Below, in pieces: positions 16,521 to 25,113 of a stretch of DNA of 64,000 nucleotides. Source of the DNA: Streptomyces sp. NBC_01314 (GTDB taxonomy: Bacteria > Actinomycetota > Actinomycetes > Streptomycetales > Streptomycetaceae). The stretch covers positions 11,263,817 to 11,327,816 of the forward strand of contig NZ_CP108394.1 in assembly GCF_041435215.1 (NCBI RefSeq), written 5' to 3'. The notes under the pieces are model-generated. The model saw only the letters and a program-made list of their open reading frames with translations, was not told the origin of the DNA and made no database searches. Each line of letters opens with the position of its first letter. Within the stretch, counting starts at the first letter, position 1. A program made the position numbers and the translations under genes.

Positions 16521-17419
16521 CGATGAAATATCTCCTGATCGACGACCAGGGCAAACGCAGCCGGGTGTTCGACCAGCAGGTGTCCGTACCCGGCCGGCTC
16601 GAGTTCGAGATCATGGACGACCCCGAGCTCCTGTTGGACTGGAGCACGCAGGAACTGCGGGGGTTCAGCGGCGCGATCGTCGACTTCCATCTGAACACCC
16701 CCTCCGGCCCCGGCTACCGCCCGTTGACCATCGTCGACCCCGCCCTCTGCGACGGACCGGTCGAGGTGCGCACCGGCCTGGGCGCCATGCTGTACCTGAG
16801 GCAGCACGTCCCGGACATGACCCTGTACGGCATGACCGAGCTGACCCACGGCCACGCGCAACTGTTCCTGGCCGCGGCTGCGGTGTGGCTGGCCGCGGAT
16901 CCACTGAACGTGAACGAGCCACCGGAGATCCTGCGCCGGGTGCTCCTGGCCCCCGACGGTGAACAGGCGCACCTGCAGGCCTCGCACCGCCAGATGCGCG
17001 ACTCCACCGGGCCCTTCCGCCGGCTGATGGACAGCTGTCTGAACCGCAAGCACCTCGACGAGACCTACGACTGGCTGCGCTGCTACCGCCTGTGCAACGG
17101 ACCACGGGCGCACCGCCAGGTCGCGGGTACCGTGAACCGTCTGATGGGTCGGCGGATCTCGGCCGACCCGGAGAAGACGTTCTTCCCGATGATGACGCAG
17201 TGGCAGACCGACCTCGAGGCGTTCGTGCGGGCCTGGGGCCAGGACACGTCGGGCTGGCCGGACGTGTCGGCGGGCGTCTCCGCGAAGACCTGGGCGCAGC
17301 ACAATCCGGTGCTGGACTACGTGAAGTCGGGCGCGTACGACACGTTCTTCAACTCCCCGGACGTGCGAGCGGCGTTGACACGCCACCGCATCAACGAGAA
17401 GAAGGAGGCCCAGCCGTGA
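16517..17419 (+). CDS. Receiver-like protein partner of the atypical kinase
   Basis: A 300-aa protein. The N-terminal ~120 residues look like a receiver domain: MTMKYLLIDDQGKRSRV contributes the acidic pair, and GFSGAIVDFHLNTPSGPG places an Asp where the phospho-acceptor sits. A conserved late Lys is not evident, so it may be a pseudo-receiver. The C-terminal 180 residues (RRLMDSCLNRKHLDETYDWL, GTVNRLMGRRISADP) do not resemble any DNA-binding output domain. It overlaps the kinase gene (ATGA at 16517) and the next gene (GTGA at 17416). The function is probably protein-protein regulation. Confidence 0.62.
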   Translation: MTMKYLLIDDQGKRSRVFDQQVSVPGRLEFEIMDDPELLLDWSTQELRGFSGAIVDFHLNTPSGPGYRPLTIVDPALCDGPVEVRTGLGAMLYLRQHVPDMTLYGMTELTHGHAQLFLAAAAVWLAADPLNVNEPPEILRRVLLAPDGEQAHLQASHRQMRDSTGPFRRLMDSCLNRKHLDETYDWLRCYRLCNGPRAHRQVAGTVNRLMGRRISADPEKTFFPMMTQWQTDLEAFVRAWGQDTSGWPDVSAGVSAKTWAQHNPVLDYVKSGAYDTFFNSPDVRAALTRHRINEKKEAQP

Positions 17420-18342
17420 CACCCACCCCCACAACGGCCCCTGCATGGGAGCCGGTCCGTGTGGCCACCGCCGACGGCCCCGGCGGCGAGACGCTGCTCG
17501 GTGTCGTGGACGGCCGGCGCGGCGCCGACGACCCGACGTTCGTGGTCGCGCAGGGCTTCCTGGCGTTCGTGGAACCCTTCGAGATGCAGCGGTTCCAGCT
17601 GATCGCCTCGATGCTGCGGGCACGGCTCGTGGTCGTGGAGACCCCGGGCGCCGGTTTCGCCGCCTCCCGGCTGCTGCCCGGCGAGCGACGCGCGCTGCTG
17701 CGAGGCGACTTCACGGTCCCCGCACGGCGGATGCTGCGGGCGGCCACCGAAGTCATCGGCGCAGACGGCCCCGCCGCCGCGACCGGCGTGCTGGGCTACT
17801 CACTGGGGGCGTCCTTCGCCGCCGCGATGGCCGCCGTCTCCGGTACGGCTCGGACGGGCCCGCCGCTGAGGACGGTCGTCCTGGTGGAGCCGGTCGCGAT
17901 ACGGCGATGGAGTGCCGTGGGCCTCATGGCGGCCGTGCGCCGCGAGAACCGTCTCGTCCAGCCGTACCTGGACCAGACGGCCACGGTGCCCGGCGCCGTC
18001 CGGCCCCTGGAGGCCCGCTCGGGTGACAGGCCGCTGACCCGGCGCCGCAGTGACCTGCTCCTCCTCGCGAACGCCCTGCGTGCTGCGCGCCTCGGCGAGG
18101 ATCTCGCGGCCGCCGCGCAGGAGCCGGGCCCAAAGACGCGCCGGCTGGTCGTGGTGCGCGGCGAGCAGAGCGTGCTGTCGCCGCGGCAGGCGGTGCACAG
18201 CCTGATGACGGCCGCCGAGCGGCACGGGTTCAGGGCGCGGCTGCTGAGCGTTCCGGGCCCGCACGCCTTCTGGCACTCGCTGCCGGCCGTTGGCTTGGCG
18301 ACGCCCCGACTGGGGACCGCTCTCGGGATGTCCCCCTCATGA
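17416..18342 (+). CDS. Alpha/beta-hydrolase-like protein
   Basis: A 308-aa protein with the alpha/beta-hydrolase layout. The nucleophile elbow is GVLGYSLGASFAAAM (Ser in GYSLG) near residue 125. A strand LRTVVLVEPVAI follows, and SVPGPHAFWHSLPAV near 285 supplies the catalytic His. Lipase or esterase activity is expected but the substrate is unknown. No signal peptide. AAGGAGG lies 7 bases before the GTG at 17416, which overlaps the upstream stop. It belongs to the operon with the kinase-like, receiver-like and Pr6Pr genes; a link to membrane lipids or a signalling ligand is possible but is inference. Confidence 0.72.
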   Translation: MTPTPTTAPAWEPVRVATADGPGGETLLGVVDGRRGADDPTFVVAQGFLAFVEPFEMQRFQLIASMLRARLVVVETPGAGFAASRLLPGERRALLRGDFTVPARRMLRAATEVIGADGPAAATGVLGYSLGASFAAAMAAVSGTARTGPPLRTVVLVEPVAIRRWSAVGLMAAVRRENRLVQPYLDQTATVPGAVRPLEARSGDRPLTRRRSDLLLLANALRAARLGEDLAAAAQEPGPKTRRLVVVRGEQSVLSPRQAVHSLMTAAERHGFRARLLSVPGPHAFWHSLPAVGLATPRLGTALGMSPS

Positions 18343-18992
18343 CCCTCCTCGCTCCCCTCCCGCCCCGGGCGGGCCGGACCGCCTGGCTCAGAGGTCTTGC
18401 CGCCGCCGCCCTCACGGCCGGCGTGGTCTGCCAGGTCGTGCAGCGAACGGACCCGACACCACCGCTGCTGTACTTCACTGTCGACTCGGCGGTACTGGCC
18501 GCGGCCGTCCAGGCCCGGCGGCTGGTGCGCGGGCCCGCAGGCGGTGTGTGGGGCGAACGGATCCGGGGCGCCGCGGTGGTCGGGGTGGTGCTCTCCTCGC
18601 TCGTCTACTTCACGGTGATCGCGCCGAGCAGCCCGTCGGGCACCTGGTTCGGCGCTCACGACGACGCGTGGGCCCGCACCGCCACGGTTCTCCTGCATGC
18701 CGTCGCACCGGTGGCGGTGGTCGCGGAGTTCCTGGCAAGCCCCTGCACCCTGGCCACGAGCCGGCACGAGGCCTTCCTGCTCACCTGCTGGCCGGCCGCT
18801 TATCTGGCCGTCGTGGGCAGCCTCGCCTGGTCCGGCACGGCAACGATGCCGTATCTCTTCCTGCGCCCTTCACAGTTCGGCGCCACGGCCGTCGCGACGG
18901 CCGTCGTCGTGCTCTACGGCATCACCCTCACTCTCGCCCTGGCCCTCCTCGCGGCGCGCTCCCACACCACGAAGTCCCGCACCAGAGCGTGA
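18339..18992 (+). CDS. Pr6Pr family membrane protein
   Basis: A 217-aa integral membrane protein with six predicted helices, e.g. LAAAALTAGVVCQVV, GAAVVGVVLSSLVYFTVIAP, VLLHAVAPVAVVAEFL, FLLTCWPAAYLAVVGSL and TAVATAVVVLYGITLTLALA. The HAVAP motif and the six-helix layout fit Pr6Pr (FAR-17a/AIG1-like) proteins of actinobacteria. Some homologues of this fold hydrolyse fatty-acid esters of hydroxy fatty acids. It overlaps the hydrolase gene by 4 bases and is the last gene of its operon. Confidence 0.75.
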   Translation: MTLLAPLPPRAGRTAWLRGLAAAALTAGVVCQVVQRTDPTPPLLYFTVDSAVLAAAVQARRLVRGPAGGVWGERIRGAAVVGVVLSSLVYFTVIAPSSPSGTWFGAHDDAWARTATVLLHAVAPVAVVAEFLASPCTLATSRHEAFLLTCWPAAYLAVVGSLAWSGTATMPYLFLRPSQFGATAVATAVVVLYGITLTLALALLAARSHTTKSRTRA

Positions 18993-19152
18993 CAAGCGCC
19001 ATCCGCCCCTCCATGCCTTGAGTTCCGAGGCCCGTACGGCGGGCGGCCCGTGGTGCGCACACCAGCGGCGCGGCCCTGGTCGGTCGGCATCGAGCAGGAT
19101 CAGAGACCCGAGAAAGCGCCTGCACTCCTCACAACCTCCCGAGACAGAACAC

Positions 19153-20544
19153 CTAGCGGAGTGTGCGGAGCGTGTTGATGACGTCGTCGGCGCGGGTGTC
19201 CGGGTTGACGAAGGCCATGCGCAGAACCGTCGCGCCGTTCCAGAGGGTCGGCACGCACAGGACGGCGCCCGTTTCGGCAGCCCGGGCGGACCATGACGCG
19301 TAGTCCTGCGGGTCCCACCCCGGCCGTTCGAAGAGCACGACGGACAACTCGGGATCGATTGTCAGGCGTAGATGGTCACTGGCGCGTATGGCGTCGCTGA
19401 CCAGTCGGCTGGTGGCCAGCGTCCGTTCCACGGCGTGCGCGTACAGGTCGGTTCCGTGGACGGCCAGGCTGAACCAGAACGGCAGACCGCGGGCACGGCG
19501 GCTGAGGTGCAGGGCCAGGTCCGCCGGATTGTGGACATCGCGGTCGATGGCGTCGAGATAGTGCGCCGACTGACGGTGCGCGGCGCGCGCCGGGGCCGGA
19601 TCCCGGTAGAGCAGTGCACAGCAGTCGTAGGGTGCGAAGAGCCATTTGTGAGGATCGACGATGAAGCTGTCGGCGCGTTCGATGCCGGTGTAGAGATGCC
19701 GCACGCTGGGCGCCGCCAGGCCCGCTCCGCCGTAGGCGCCGTCGACGTGCAGCCACACGTGGTGGCGTTCGCACGCGTCGGCGATGTTGTCGAGATCGTC
19801 GATCAGGCCGGCATTCGTGGTCCCGGCCGTTGCGACCACGGCGAAGACGCCGGTGGTGGACTCCAGGACCGCGTTCACGGCGGATCCGGTGAGGTGCCCC
19901 CGCCGGTCCACCGGCGCGGTGACGATCTCCGCATCCATCGCGCGGGCGGCGGATGCGATCGAGGAGTGGGCGCTGTCGGCGCACACGATCTTCCAGCCGT
20001 CCGCCGGCCGGCCCCGCGAGGCGCCGGCGGCGGCGCGGGCCGTGATGAGAGCGGAGAGGTTGCCCAGGGTGCCGCCGCTGACGAAGCATCCTGCCGCGGC
20101 GGGGGGCCATCCGAGGAGCTGGGTGAGCCAGGTCAACGCCTCGTTCTCGGCGTGGATGGCGCCGGCTCCCGCTTCCCAGGTTCCCGCGAAGATGTTCGCC
20201 GCTGCGGTGACCGCCTCGAAGGCGAGTGCGGCACGAGTAGGCGCTGCCGGGATGTACGCGAGGTTCGTCGGCCCGTTCTGGGCGCGCGTGGCGGGCGCCA
20301 GGACCTGGTCGAACAGTTCGAGGACCGCGGCTCCGCCGATTCCCCGGGGGGTGATGGCCGCACCGGCCGCGACAGTGAGGTCCCTGGCGGGGCGGGCGCC
20401 TGTCACCGGATCCGGAGCCTGCATGATGCGCCGCCACGCGTAGTCCATGGCGCTCGCCACGACCTCGTCCTCGTCCCCCCATACCCGGCGGCCGACACGG
20501 GGAGCCTTATTCACTGAGGTGCTTTCACACTGAGCATTTTGCAT
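19153..20544 (-). CDS. Group II PLP-dependent amino-acid decarboxylase
   Basis: A 463-aa protein of the aromatic-L-amino-acid/glutamate decarboxylase family. It contains IPAAPTRAALAFEAV, CFVSGGTLGNLSALI, the cofactor-contact HVDGAYGGAG (Asp binds the pyridine nitrogen), and the Schiff-base Lys in FIVDPHKWLF near residue 303. It decarboxylates an L-amino acid to the amine using PLP; aromatic substrates are likely but unproven. No ribosome site precedes the ATG at 20544, so the message may be leaderless. The gene diverges from an Lrp/AsnC regulator gene, with a dyad operator between them, so amino-acid-responsive control is likely. Confidence 0.85.
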   Translation of the reverse strand: MQNAQCESTSVNKAPRVGRRVWGDEDEVVASAMDYAWRRIMQAPDPVTGARPARDLTVAAGAAITPRGIGGAAVLELFDQVLAPATRAQNGPTNLAYIPAAPTRAALAFEAVTAAANIFAGTWEAGAGAIHAENEALTWLTQLLGWPPAAAGCFVSGGTLGNLSALITARAAAGASRGRPADGWKIVCADSAHSSIASAARAMDAEIVTAPVDRRGHLTGSAVNAVLESTTGVFAVVATAGTTNAGLIDDLDNIADACERHHVWLHVDGAYGGAGLAAPSVRHLYTGIERADSFIVDPHKWLFAPYDCCALLYRDPAPARAAHRQSAHYLDAIDRDVHNPADLALHLSRRARGLPFWFSLAVHGTDLYAHAVERTLATSRLVSDAIRASDHLRLTIDPELSVVLFERPGWDPQDYASWSARAAETGAVLCVPTLWNGATVLRMAFVNPDTRADDVINTLRTLR

Positions 20545-20612
20545 GGTGAGAACGTAGAAAGGCCTACCGAACTGCGCAATATGTGGAAAAAATATTGAGC
20601 AGAATGCTCAAT
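20530..20612. promoter_or_regulatory. Lrp/AsnC operator region between decarboxylase and regulator
   Basis: ATTGAGCAGAATGCTCAAT at 20594-20612 is a perfect 8-bp inverted repeat with a GAA centre. A related half-site, CTGAGCATTTTGCATGG, overlaps the decarboxylase start at 20530-20546. The spacing (about 65 bases) and position between divergent genes suit wrapping by a multimeric Lrp-type protein. Confidence 0.72.
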
Positions 20613-20633
20613 GCTGCCCGCGTGTGATGTGAG

Positions 20634-21116
20634 ATGCTGGGCAGCATGCGAAACGTCGACGCCCTCGACGCCCGAATCCTCCTGGCGCTCGACGCGGATC
20701 CACGGGCCACAACGATCGCTCTGGCCGACCGGCTCGGTCTGGCCCGCAACACCGTGCAGGCCCGTCTGAAGCGACTTGAGGAAGACGGCCGACTGAAGGA
20801 GCCCAGCCGGCGCGTGGACCCCGCAGCTCTCGGCTACCCCCTGCTGGCCCTGATCACGATGTCGATCAGCCAGCGCGTGGGGCAGCCCACCCAGGAGGCG
20901 ATCCTGCGCATCCCCGAGGTGGTCGAACTGCTCGTCACCACGGGCGACGGCGATCTCCTCGCCCGTGTGGTCGCCCGGGACACCGAGGACCTGCACCGCA
21001 TTACGAACCTGCTGCTCGAAGCGCCTGGCGTGGTCCGTTCCAACACCACCATCGTCCTGCTGGAGGTACAGCCCTTCAGTGTCCAATCCTTGCTGCAACG
21101 ACACGCCGGCCCCTGA
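20634..21116 (+). CDS. Lrp/AsnC family transcriptional regulator
   Basis: A 160-aa protein, the usual length. The N-terminal HTH is LDARILLALDADPRATTIAL, then LADRLGLARNTVQARLKRLE. A RAM effector domain follows (VVELLVTTGDGDLLARVVARD, VRSNTTIVLLEV). The start could be the ATG at 20634 or at 20646; neither has a good ribosome site. I give the longer. It is divergent from the decarboxylase gene and probably controls it and itself through the dyad at 20594. The ligand is likely an amino acid, by analogy. Confidence 0.88.
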   Translation: MLGSMRNVDALDARILLALDADPRATTIALADRLGLARNTVQARLKRLEEDGRLKEPSRRVDPAALGYPLLALITMSISQRVGQPTQEAILRIPEVVELLVTTGDGDLLARVVARDTEDLHRITNLLLEAPGVVRSNTTIVLLEVQPFSVQSLLQRHAGP

Positions 21117-21381
21117 CCTCACACACGGTGGCCCGCAACTCCGCACAGCGGCTGAGACGCGACCTGCCGACGGCGTCACATCCTGTCAGCGCACTGCGCT
21201 ACATCGACTCCAGCGGCAGGCTCACGTATTTCCTTAGGTATCCGTAGCGATTCGTCATCCGCCTGTGTCATGCCGTGTGCTCGGTGTCGGTGTCGTATGT
21301 GAGTGCGTGGATCGAATGCGTGACCTTCCGCGGGGGGTGTCGTTGACCGGATGACAGCATCGCGGACGGGAAGGGGTATCG

Positions 21382-23241
21382 GTGAGCCGGAAACTGCCGC
21401 TCGCCGGGGGCGAGATCGCCCGTACCGCGTGCGCCCGTGGTCTGCTGCGTACCGGTGTGGAGGAGAAGACGGGTGAGCTCCTGTCCGCTGCGGTGCTGGC
21501 AGAGCGGGTGGGCTGGGCTGCTGATCTGGTGTCGGGCATGGTCGCCGCGCTGCTGGCCGAGCACTGGAACGCCGCCGATGTGGACGTGCTGGCCGCCGGT
21601 GAGGACGCCGCGGGCCGCCCGCTGCCGTCGAACGCCTGGATGGCCCTGCGCCGCCTGGGCTGGACGGCTGGCCCGGCCGGGGGCATCCGGGTCAATGACC
21701 GCATCGTGCGCATCGCCCAGGAGGCGGCCGGGCGCACGCTGCGTGCGGCGAAGTGGCGCGCCGACCTGACCGCCGGAGTGCTCGCGACCTGGCCCGCCGA
21801 CCCCGCCAGGCGCACCCCCAAGGAGTGGGACCGGGTGCGTGCGGCGGTGCCCGGCGGGGAGTACCTGCCGTCCAGCGTCATCAAGGGCCGGACCCGGCAG
21901 ATCACCGCGTTCGTCAAGCAGCACGGCCGGATGCCGGTGAACGTGTTCGAGGTGGAGGCCGCGCCCCGCATCGCACGGATGCTGCTGCTGTCCGCCTGCG
22001 ACCAGCAGCAGGCCACCCTCGAACGCGCCGACGAGCCGGGCCGGGCGCTGCTGCGGCTGCAACTGCCCACCCGCCCGGACCCGCGGTCCTACAAGGACTG
22101 GACGTGGATCTCCTGCCCGCTCAGCCTGCCGCCGACGGTCCCCGCGGGTGCGGTGCTGCACCTGCCCACCCTGCGCATCCACCGGGGCCGGGTGCGGGCC
22201 GACCTCGCCTACACCCACGCCGTCCCCAGGACGCAGCGGAGCGGACACGCAGTCGCGCTCGGCGTGGACTGGGGACTGAACACCCTGCTGTCCGCCGGGG
22301 CCGCCCGGCTGCACGCCGACGGAACCATCACCGCCCTCGGCGGCGGCGGCATGTTCCGGGCGGCTGGTGTTCTTGCCAAGCAGCACCGGCTGCGCCGCCA
22401 GGGCGAGCAGCTGCACACCAAGGCCGGTCACTACCAGCGGCTCATCGCCGAAGACGAACAGCACGCCCTGACGGCCAGGCACCAGGTCCTGGCCGAGGAG
22501 ATCCGGCACGTGTCCGGGCGCCGGTCGAACCTCAACGACGCCCTGGCCCGGGCTGGTGCACGGTGGGCTGTCGATCAGGCTCTCGCCGCCGGCGCGAGCC
22601 TGATCTACGTGGAGGACCTGCGCTCGATGGAGGCCCGGGGCATGGGCCGCACGATGAACACCCGGCTCTCCCAGGCCGTGCGCGGGCAGATCGTGGACCG
22701 GATGCGGCACCTGGCCGCCGAGACCGGTATCGCTGTGGTCACCGTCCCGGCCCGCAACACCTCGAAGCACTGCCCGCAGTGCCTGGAGGTGTTGCGGCAC
22801 CGCAAGGCCCCCGACCGGCCCACCATTGCGGGCTGGAAGTGGGCCCTGTGCGGCTCCTGCGGCTGGCAGGGCGACCGCGATGCGGGCGCCTGGAAGCGCA
22901 TCGCCGCCCGCGGCCTGACTCACCAGACCAAGACCGTCACCGACCGCACCACCGGTGCCATGGCCATCCGCACCGTGACCGACAAACTCGAAGCGGGCGC
23001 GGTCATCACACCCGCGCCGAAGACCAGCCGGACGGACCGGTCCAAGACCGGACCCACCCGGCACCGCACCACACGTCCGACGCCCAGGCGACGCCGGACA
23101 CCCTCCCCCACCGGCCCTTCGGGTCCGGCGGGCCAGCGTCCGGAGGGACACTCCCCCACTCTCGACTTCGCTCGAGCGGGGGGACCCCCATCACGGACCG
23201 CAGACGGCTGCCCCGCGCAGCCGACCGGCACCAGGGCGTGA
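21382..23241 (+). CDS. Large TnpB/IS605 OrfB-like RuvC nuclease
   Basis: A 619-aa protein, longer than the usual 350-450 aa of TnpB. The RuvC motifs are present in order: GVDWGLNTLLSAG (Asp ~296), YVEDLRSMEARGMG (Glu ~411), a zinc ribbon CPQC...CGSC (residues ~462-495) and GDRDAGAWKRIAARG (Asp ~498-500). TnpB proteins are RNA-guided nucleases that use an RNA overlapping the 3' end of their own gene. Here the extra length is a ~250-residue N-terminal domain and a ~110-residue basic tail after the last RuvC motif. No TnpA transposase lies nearby. GAAGGGG precedes the GTG at 21382. The tail codons form strong hairpins, so the true protein end and the RNA may overlap. Confidence 0.82.
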   Translation: MSRKLPLAGGEIARTACARGLLRTGVEEKTGELLSAAVLAERVGWAADLVSGMVAALLAEHWNAADVDVLAAGEDAAGRPLPSNAWMALRRLGWTAGPAGGIRVNDRIVRIAQEAAGRTLRAAKWRADLTAGVLATWPADPARRTPKEWDRVRAAVPGGEYLPSSVIKGRTRQITAFVKQHGRMPVNVFEVEAAPRIARMLLLSACDQQQATLERADEPGRALLRLQLPTRPDPRSYKDWTWISCPLSLPPTVPAGAVLHLPTLRIHRGRVRADLAYTHAVPRTQRSGHAVALGVDWGLNTLLSAGAARLHADGTITALGGGGMFRAAGVLAKQHRLRRQGEQLHTKAGHYQRLIAEDEQHALTARHQVLAEEIRHVSGRRSNLNDALARAGARWAVDQALAAGASLIYVEDLRSMEARGMGRTMNTRLSQAVRGQIVDRMRHLAAETGIAVVTVPARNTSKHCPQCLEVLRHRKAPDRPTIAGWKWALCGSCGWQGDRDAGAWKRIAARGLTHQTKTVTDRTTGAMAIRTVTDKLEAGAVITPAPKTSRTDRSKTGPTRHRTTRPTPRRRRTPSPTGPSGPAGQRPEGHSPTLDFARAGGPPSRTADGCPAQPTGTRA

Positions 23242-23400
23242 CGACGATCAGCACACCCACCAACCGGCATCGGCCACGAGGGACAGCACTGGGCGCGGGC
23301 TTCCACCTGCACGCCCACGCCACCCCTCCACAGTGGGCAGACCCCATACCGGACACCACGTCCGACATGGGATCACTAAGCTGATCAGAGACGCTGCAGG
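23100..23400 (+). ncRNA. Candidate omega-RNA / structured 3' end of the TnpB-like gene
   Basis: The 3' end of the TnpB-like gene holds stacked inverted repeats. A UUCG-capped stem lies at 23111-23128. A longer stem at 23152-23183 pairs CCCCC with GGGGG and CTCGA with TCGAG around CTTCGC. TnpB guide RNAs characteristically overlap the gene end and run past it. The boundary of the element, and hence the guide, cannot be located from one copy. The CTCGA-CTTCGC-TCGAG core also resembles palindromes repeated in many streptomycete genomes, from memory, which is an alternative reading. Confidence 0.3.
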
Positions 23401-23405
23401 AGAAC

Positions 23406-23537
23406 ATGCCGCTGCTCGGCTCACTCACCGACCGGGCCAGAGGCCTGACCGCCGATCCGCTGGCACCGGCCGGCGACGGGGTACGCGGCCATTTCATCAA
23501 CGCCTATGTCACCGCCTTGGAGAAGAACCTGGCGTGA
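23406..23537 (+). CDS. Small 43-aa protein or gene remnant
   Basis: A 43-residue frame, MPLLGSLTDRARGLTADPLA to TALEKNLA. It has a near-ideal AGGAGAAC site just before the ATG and a strong terminator 27 bases after the stop. No family recognised. It could be a genuine small protein or the shortened survivor of a larger gene after the upstream TnpB element inserted. Confidence 0.45.
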   Translation: MPLLGSLTDRARGLTADPLAPAGDGVRGHFINAYVTALEKNLA

Positions 23538-23563
23538 CCGGGCAGGCACGACGAGTCGGACGA

Positions 23564-23602
23564 CGAAGCCGCCCGCCCCGGACCCCGGGGCGGGCGGCTT
23601 CG
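23564..23602. terminator. Strong intrinsic-terminator-type hairpin
   Basis: A perfect 16-bp stem pairs 23564-23579 (CGAAGCCGCCCGCCCC) with 23587-23602, with a 7-base loop. It follows the 43-aa gene. No U-tract follows, as is usual in streptomycetes. Confidence 0.8.
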
Positions 23603-23603
23603 T

Positions 23604-23639
23604 CCCGCAGTTCACCGATGCCCCGCAGTTCACCGATGC
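23604..23639 (+). repeat. 18-bp perfect tandem duplication
   Basis: CCCGCAGTTCACCGATGC occurs twice back to back at 23604-23621 and 23622-23639. It lies directly after the terminator hairpin in a non-coding gap. It is probably replication slippage, with no evident function. Confidence 0.75.
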
Positions 23640-23875
23640 CTGAGGGCCGAATTCGCGGTAATGCCACGCGCGGCAGGGTGCCGTGGACGCCGGCGGCCCT
23701 GCGCTGGATGGGGCAGGGGATCGAACACGTCTGAACCCGCGCCGAGCCGGCGGATATGTGGAAGACGGGGATGGGTTCCGGCCCGAGCACCAGGTCGAGC
23801 CGGAACCATCAGGTACGGCCGGTGGTCTGCGCCGCAGGAGTCGGTCTCAGTCCAGGAACGACCTGCGCGGGTCGC

Positions 23876-25084
23876 TCAGGAGGCTCGGGGCAGTAGGCCG
23901 GTGCGGGCGAGGCCGCCGAGCCAGGCCGCGGAGGGTTTGGGGGTGCGTTCGAAGGTGTCGGGGTCGAAGGCGATGAGGCCGAAGGTGGGCTTGTAGGAGC
24001 CCCATTCGTAGTTGTCGAGGGCGCTCCAGTGGAGGTAGCCGCGTACGTCGAGGCCGTCCTCCATGGCGGCGGAGATCTCCTGGAGTGCTCCGGTGGTGTA
24101 GGCGATGCGGCGGGTGTCGTCGTCGGTGGCGATGCCGTTCTCGGTGACGATCAGGGGGACGTCGCCGACGATCTCGGCGGTGTGGCGCAGCGCGTGTCCG
24201 ATGGCCTGCGGGTAGTACTCCCAGCCGGTGAGGGTGCGTTCGGCGTCGTCGGGGGCGGGGAGGGGGCCGTCGGTGGTGATCCTGGTGCGGGTGTAGGACT
24301 GGACGCCGATCCATTCGTCGTCGCGGGCGGCTTCGATGAAGACGTCTTCGCGGGGGTGGCTGTAGGCGGCGGTGGTGGCTTCGGCGCCCGGCAGGGCCTG
24401 GTAGACCTGGTTGGCGATGGACCAGCCGACCTGGATGTCGTCGGAGATCGCCTTGACTGCGGCCCTCGCGCGGTGGTGTGCCTTGATCAGGGCGTCGGTG
24501 GTGGCCTTGTCGGGCAGCACGAGTCCCGCCGTGGGAGGTGCTTCGGTGCCCAGTTCGCGGATGGCTCCGGCGACCGCGATCATGTTGGGTTCGTTGATGG
24601 TGCACACGTGCCGTACGCCCTCGCCGATGATCGGTGCGGTGGCCTGTACGTACCGCTCGAACCGTTCGACGGCGCCCTTGGCGGTCCAGCCGCCCCGCTC
24701 GGCGAACCAGTGCGGCACGGTGAAGTGGTGCAGGGTCACCATGGGGCGCAGGCCGCGTTCGAGCGCGCCGTCGACCATGCGCCGGTAGTGGGCGATCTCC
24801 GCCTTGGAGAAGTGGCCGGGTATGGGCTCGATGCGGGCCCATTCGATGCTGAAGCGGTAGTCGGTGAAGCCGAGCCGGGCCAGCAGGTCCATGTCCTCGC
24901 GCCACCGGTGGTAGCTGTCGGCGGCGTCGAGGCTGGGTTCGGCGACAGAGCCGCCGCTGTGCTCCATGTGCCACCAGTCGCTGTTGACGTTGTTGCCCTC
25001 GATCTGGTGGGCGGCGGTGGAGGCTCCCCACAGGAAGCCGTCGGGGAAGCGGAGACCGTCGGCGGTGACGTTCACGGCGGGCAT
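23876..25084 (-). CDS. GH1 family beta-glucosidase
   Basis: A 402-aa glycoside hydrolase family 1 enzyme. FPDGFLWGASTAAHQIEGNN is the family N-terminus. TINEPNMIA carries the acid/base Glu and IVTENGIATDD the nucleophile Glu. YLHWSALDNYEWG is the aglycone-side signature. It cleaves terminal beta-glycosides, probably inside the cell since there is no signal peptide. It is slightly shorter than the ~450 aa norm. The ATG at 25084 lies 29 bases downstream of the GH32-like gene, so they form one operon under the LacI operator at 26556. It would process sugars brought in by the ABC system encoded at 27741-30995. Confidence 0.9.
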   Translation of the reverse strand: MPAVNVTADGLRFPDGFLWGASTAAHQIEGNNVNSDWWHMEHSGGSVAEPSLDAADSYHRWREDMDLLARLGFTDYRFSIEWARIEPIPGHFSKAEIAHYRRMVDGALERGLRPMVTLHHFTVPHWFAERGGWTAKGAVERFERYVQATAPIIGEGVRHVCTINEPNMIAVAGAIRELGTEAPPTAGLVLPDKATTDALIKAHHRARAAVKAISDDIQVGWSIANQVYQALPGAEATTAAYSHPREDVFIEAARDDEWIGVQSYTRTRITTDGPLPAPDDAERTLTGWEYYPQAIGHALRHTAEIVGDVPLIVTENGIATDDDTRRIAYTTGALQEISAAMEDGLDVRGYLHWSALDNYEWGSYKPTFGLIAFDPDTFERTPKPSAAWLGGLARTGLLPRAS

Positions 25085-25113
25085 GACGGGGCCTTTCCGG
25101 AGGGGAGGTCGGG

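Noticed and set aside
23152..23183. The CTCGA-CTTCGC-TCGAG hairpin as an ordinary terminator of the TnpB gene
   Set aside because: It lies inside the coding frame about 60 bases before the stop, so a plain terminator is unlikely; a structured RNA or dispersed palindrome fits better.
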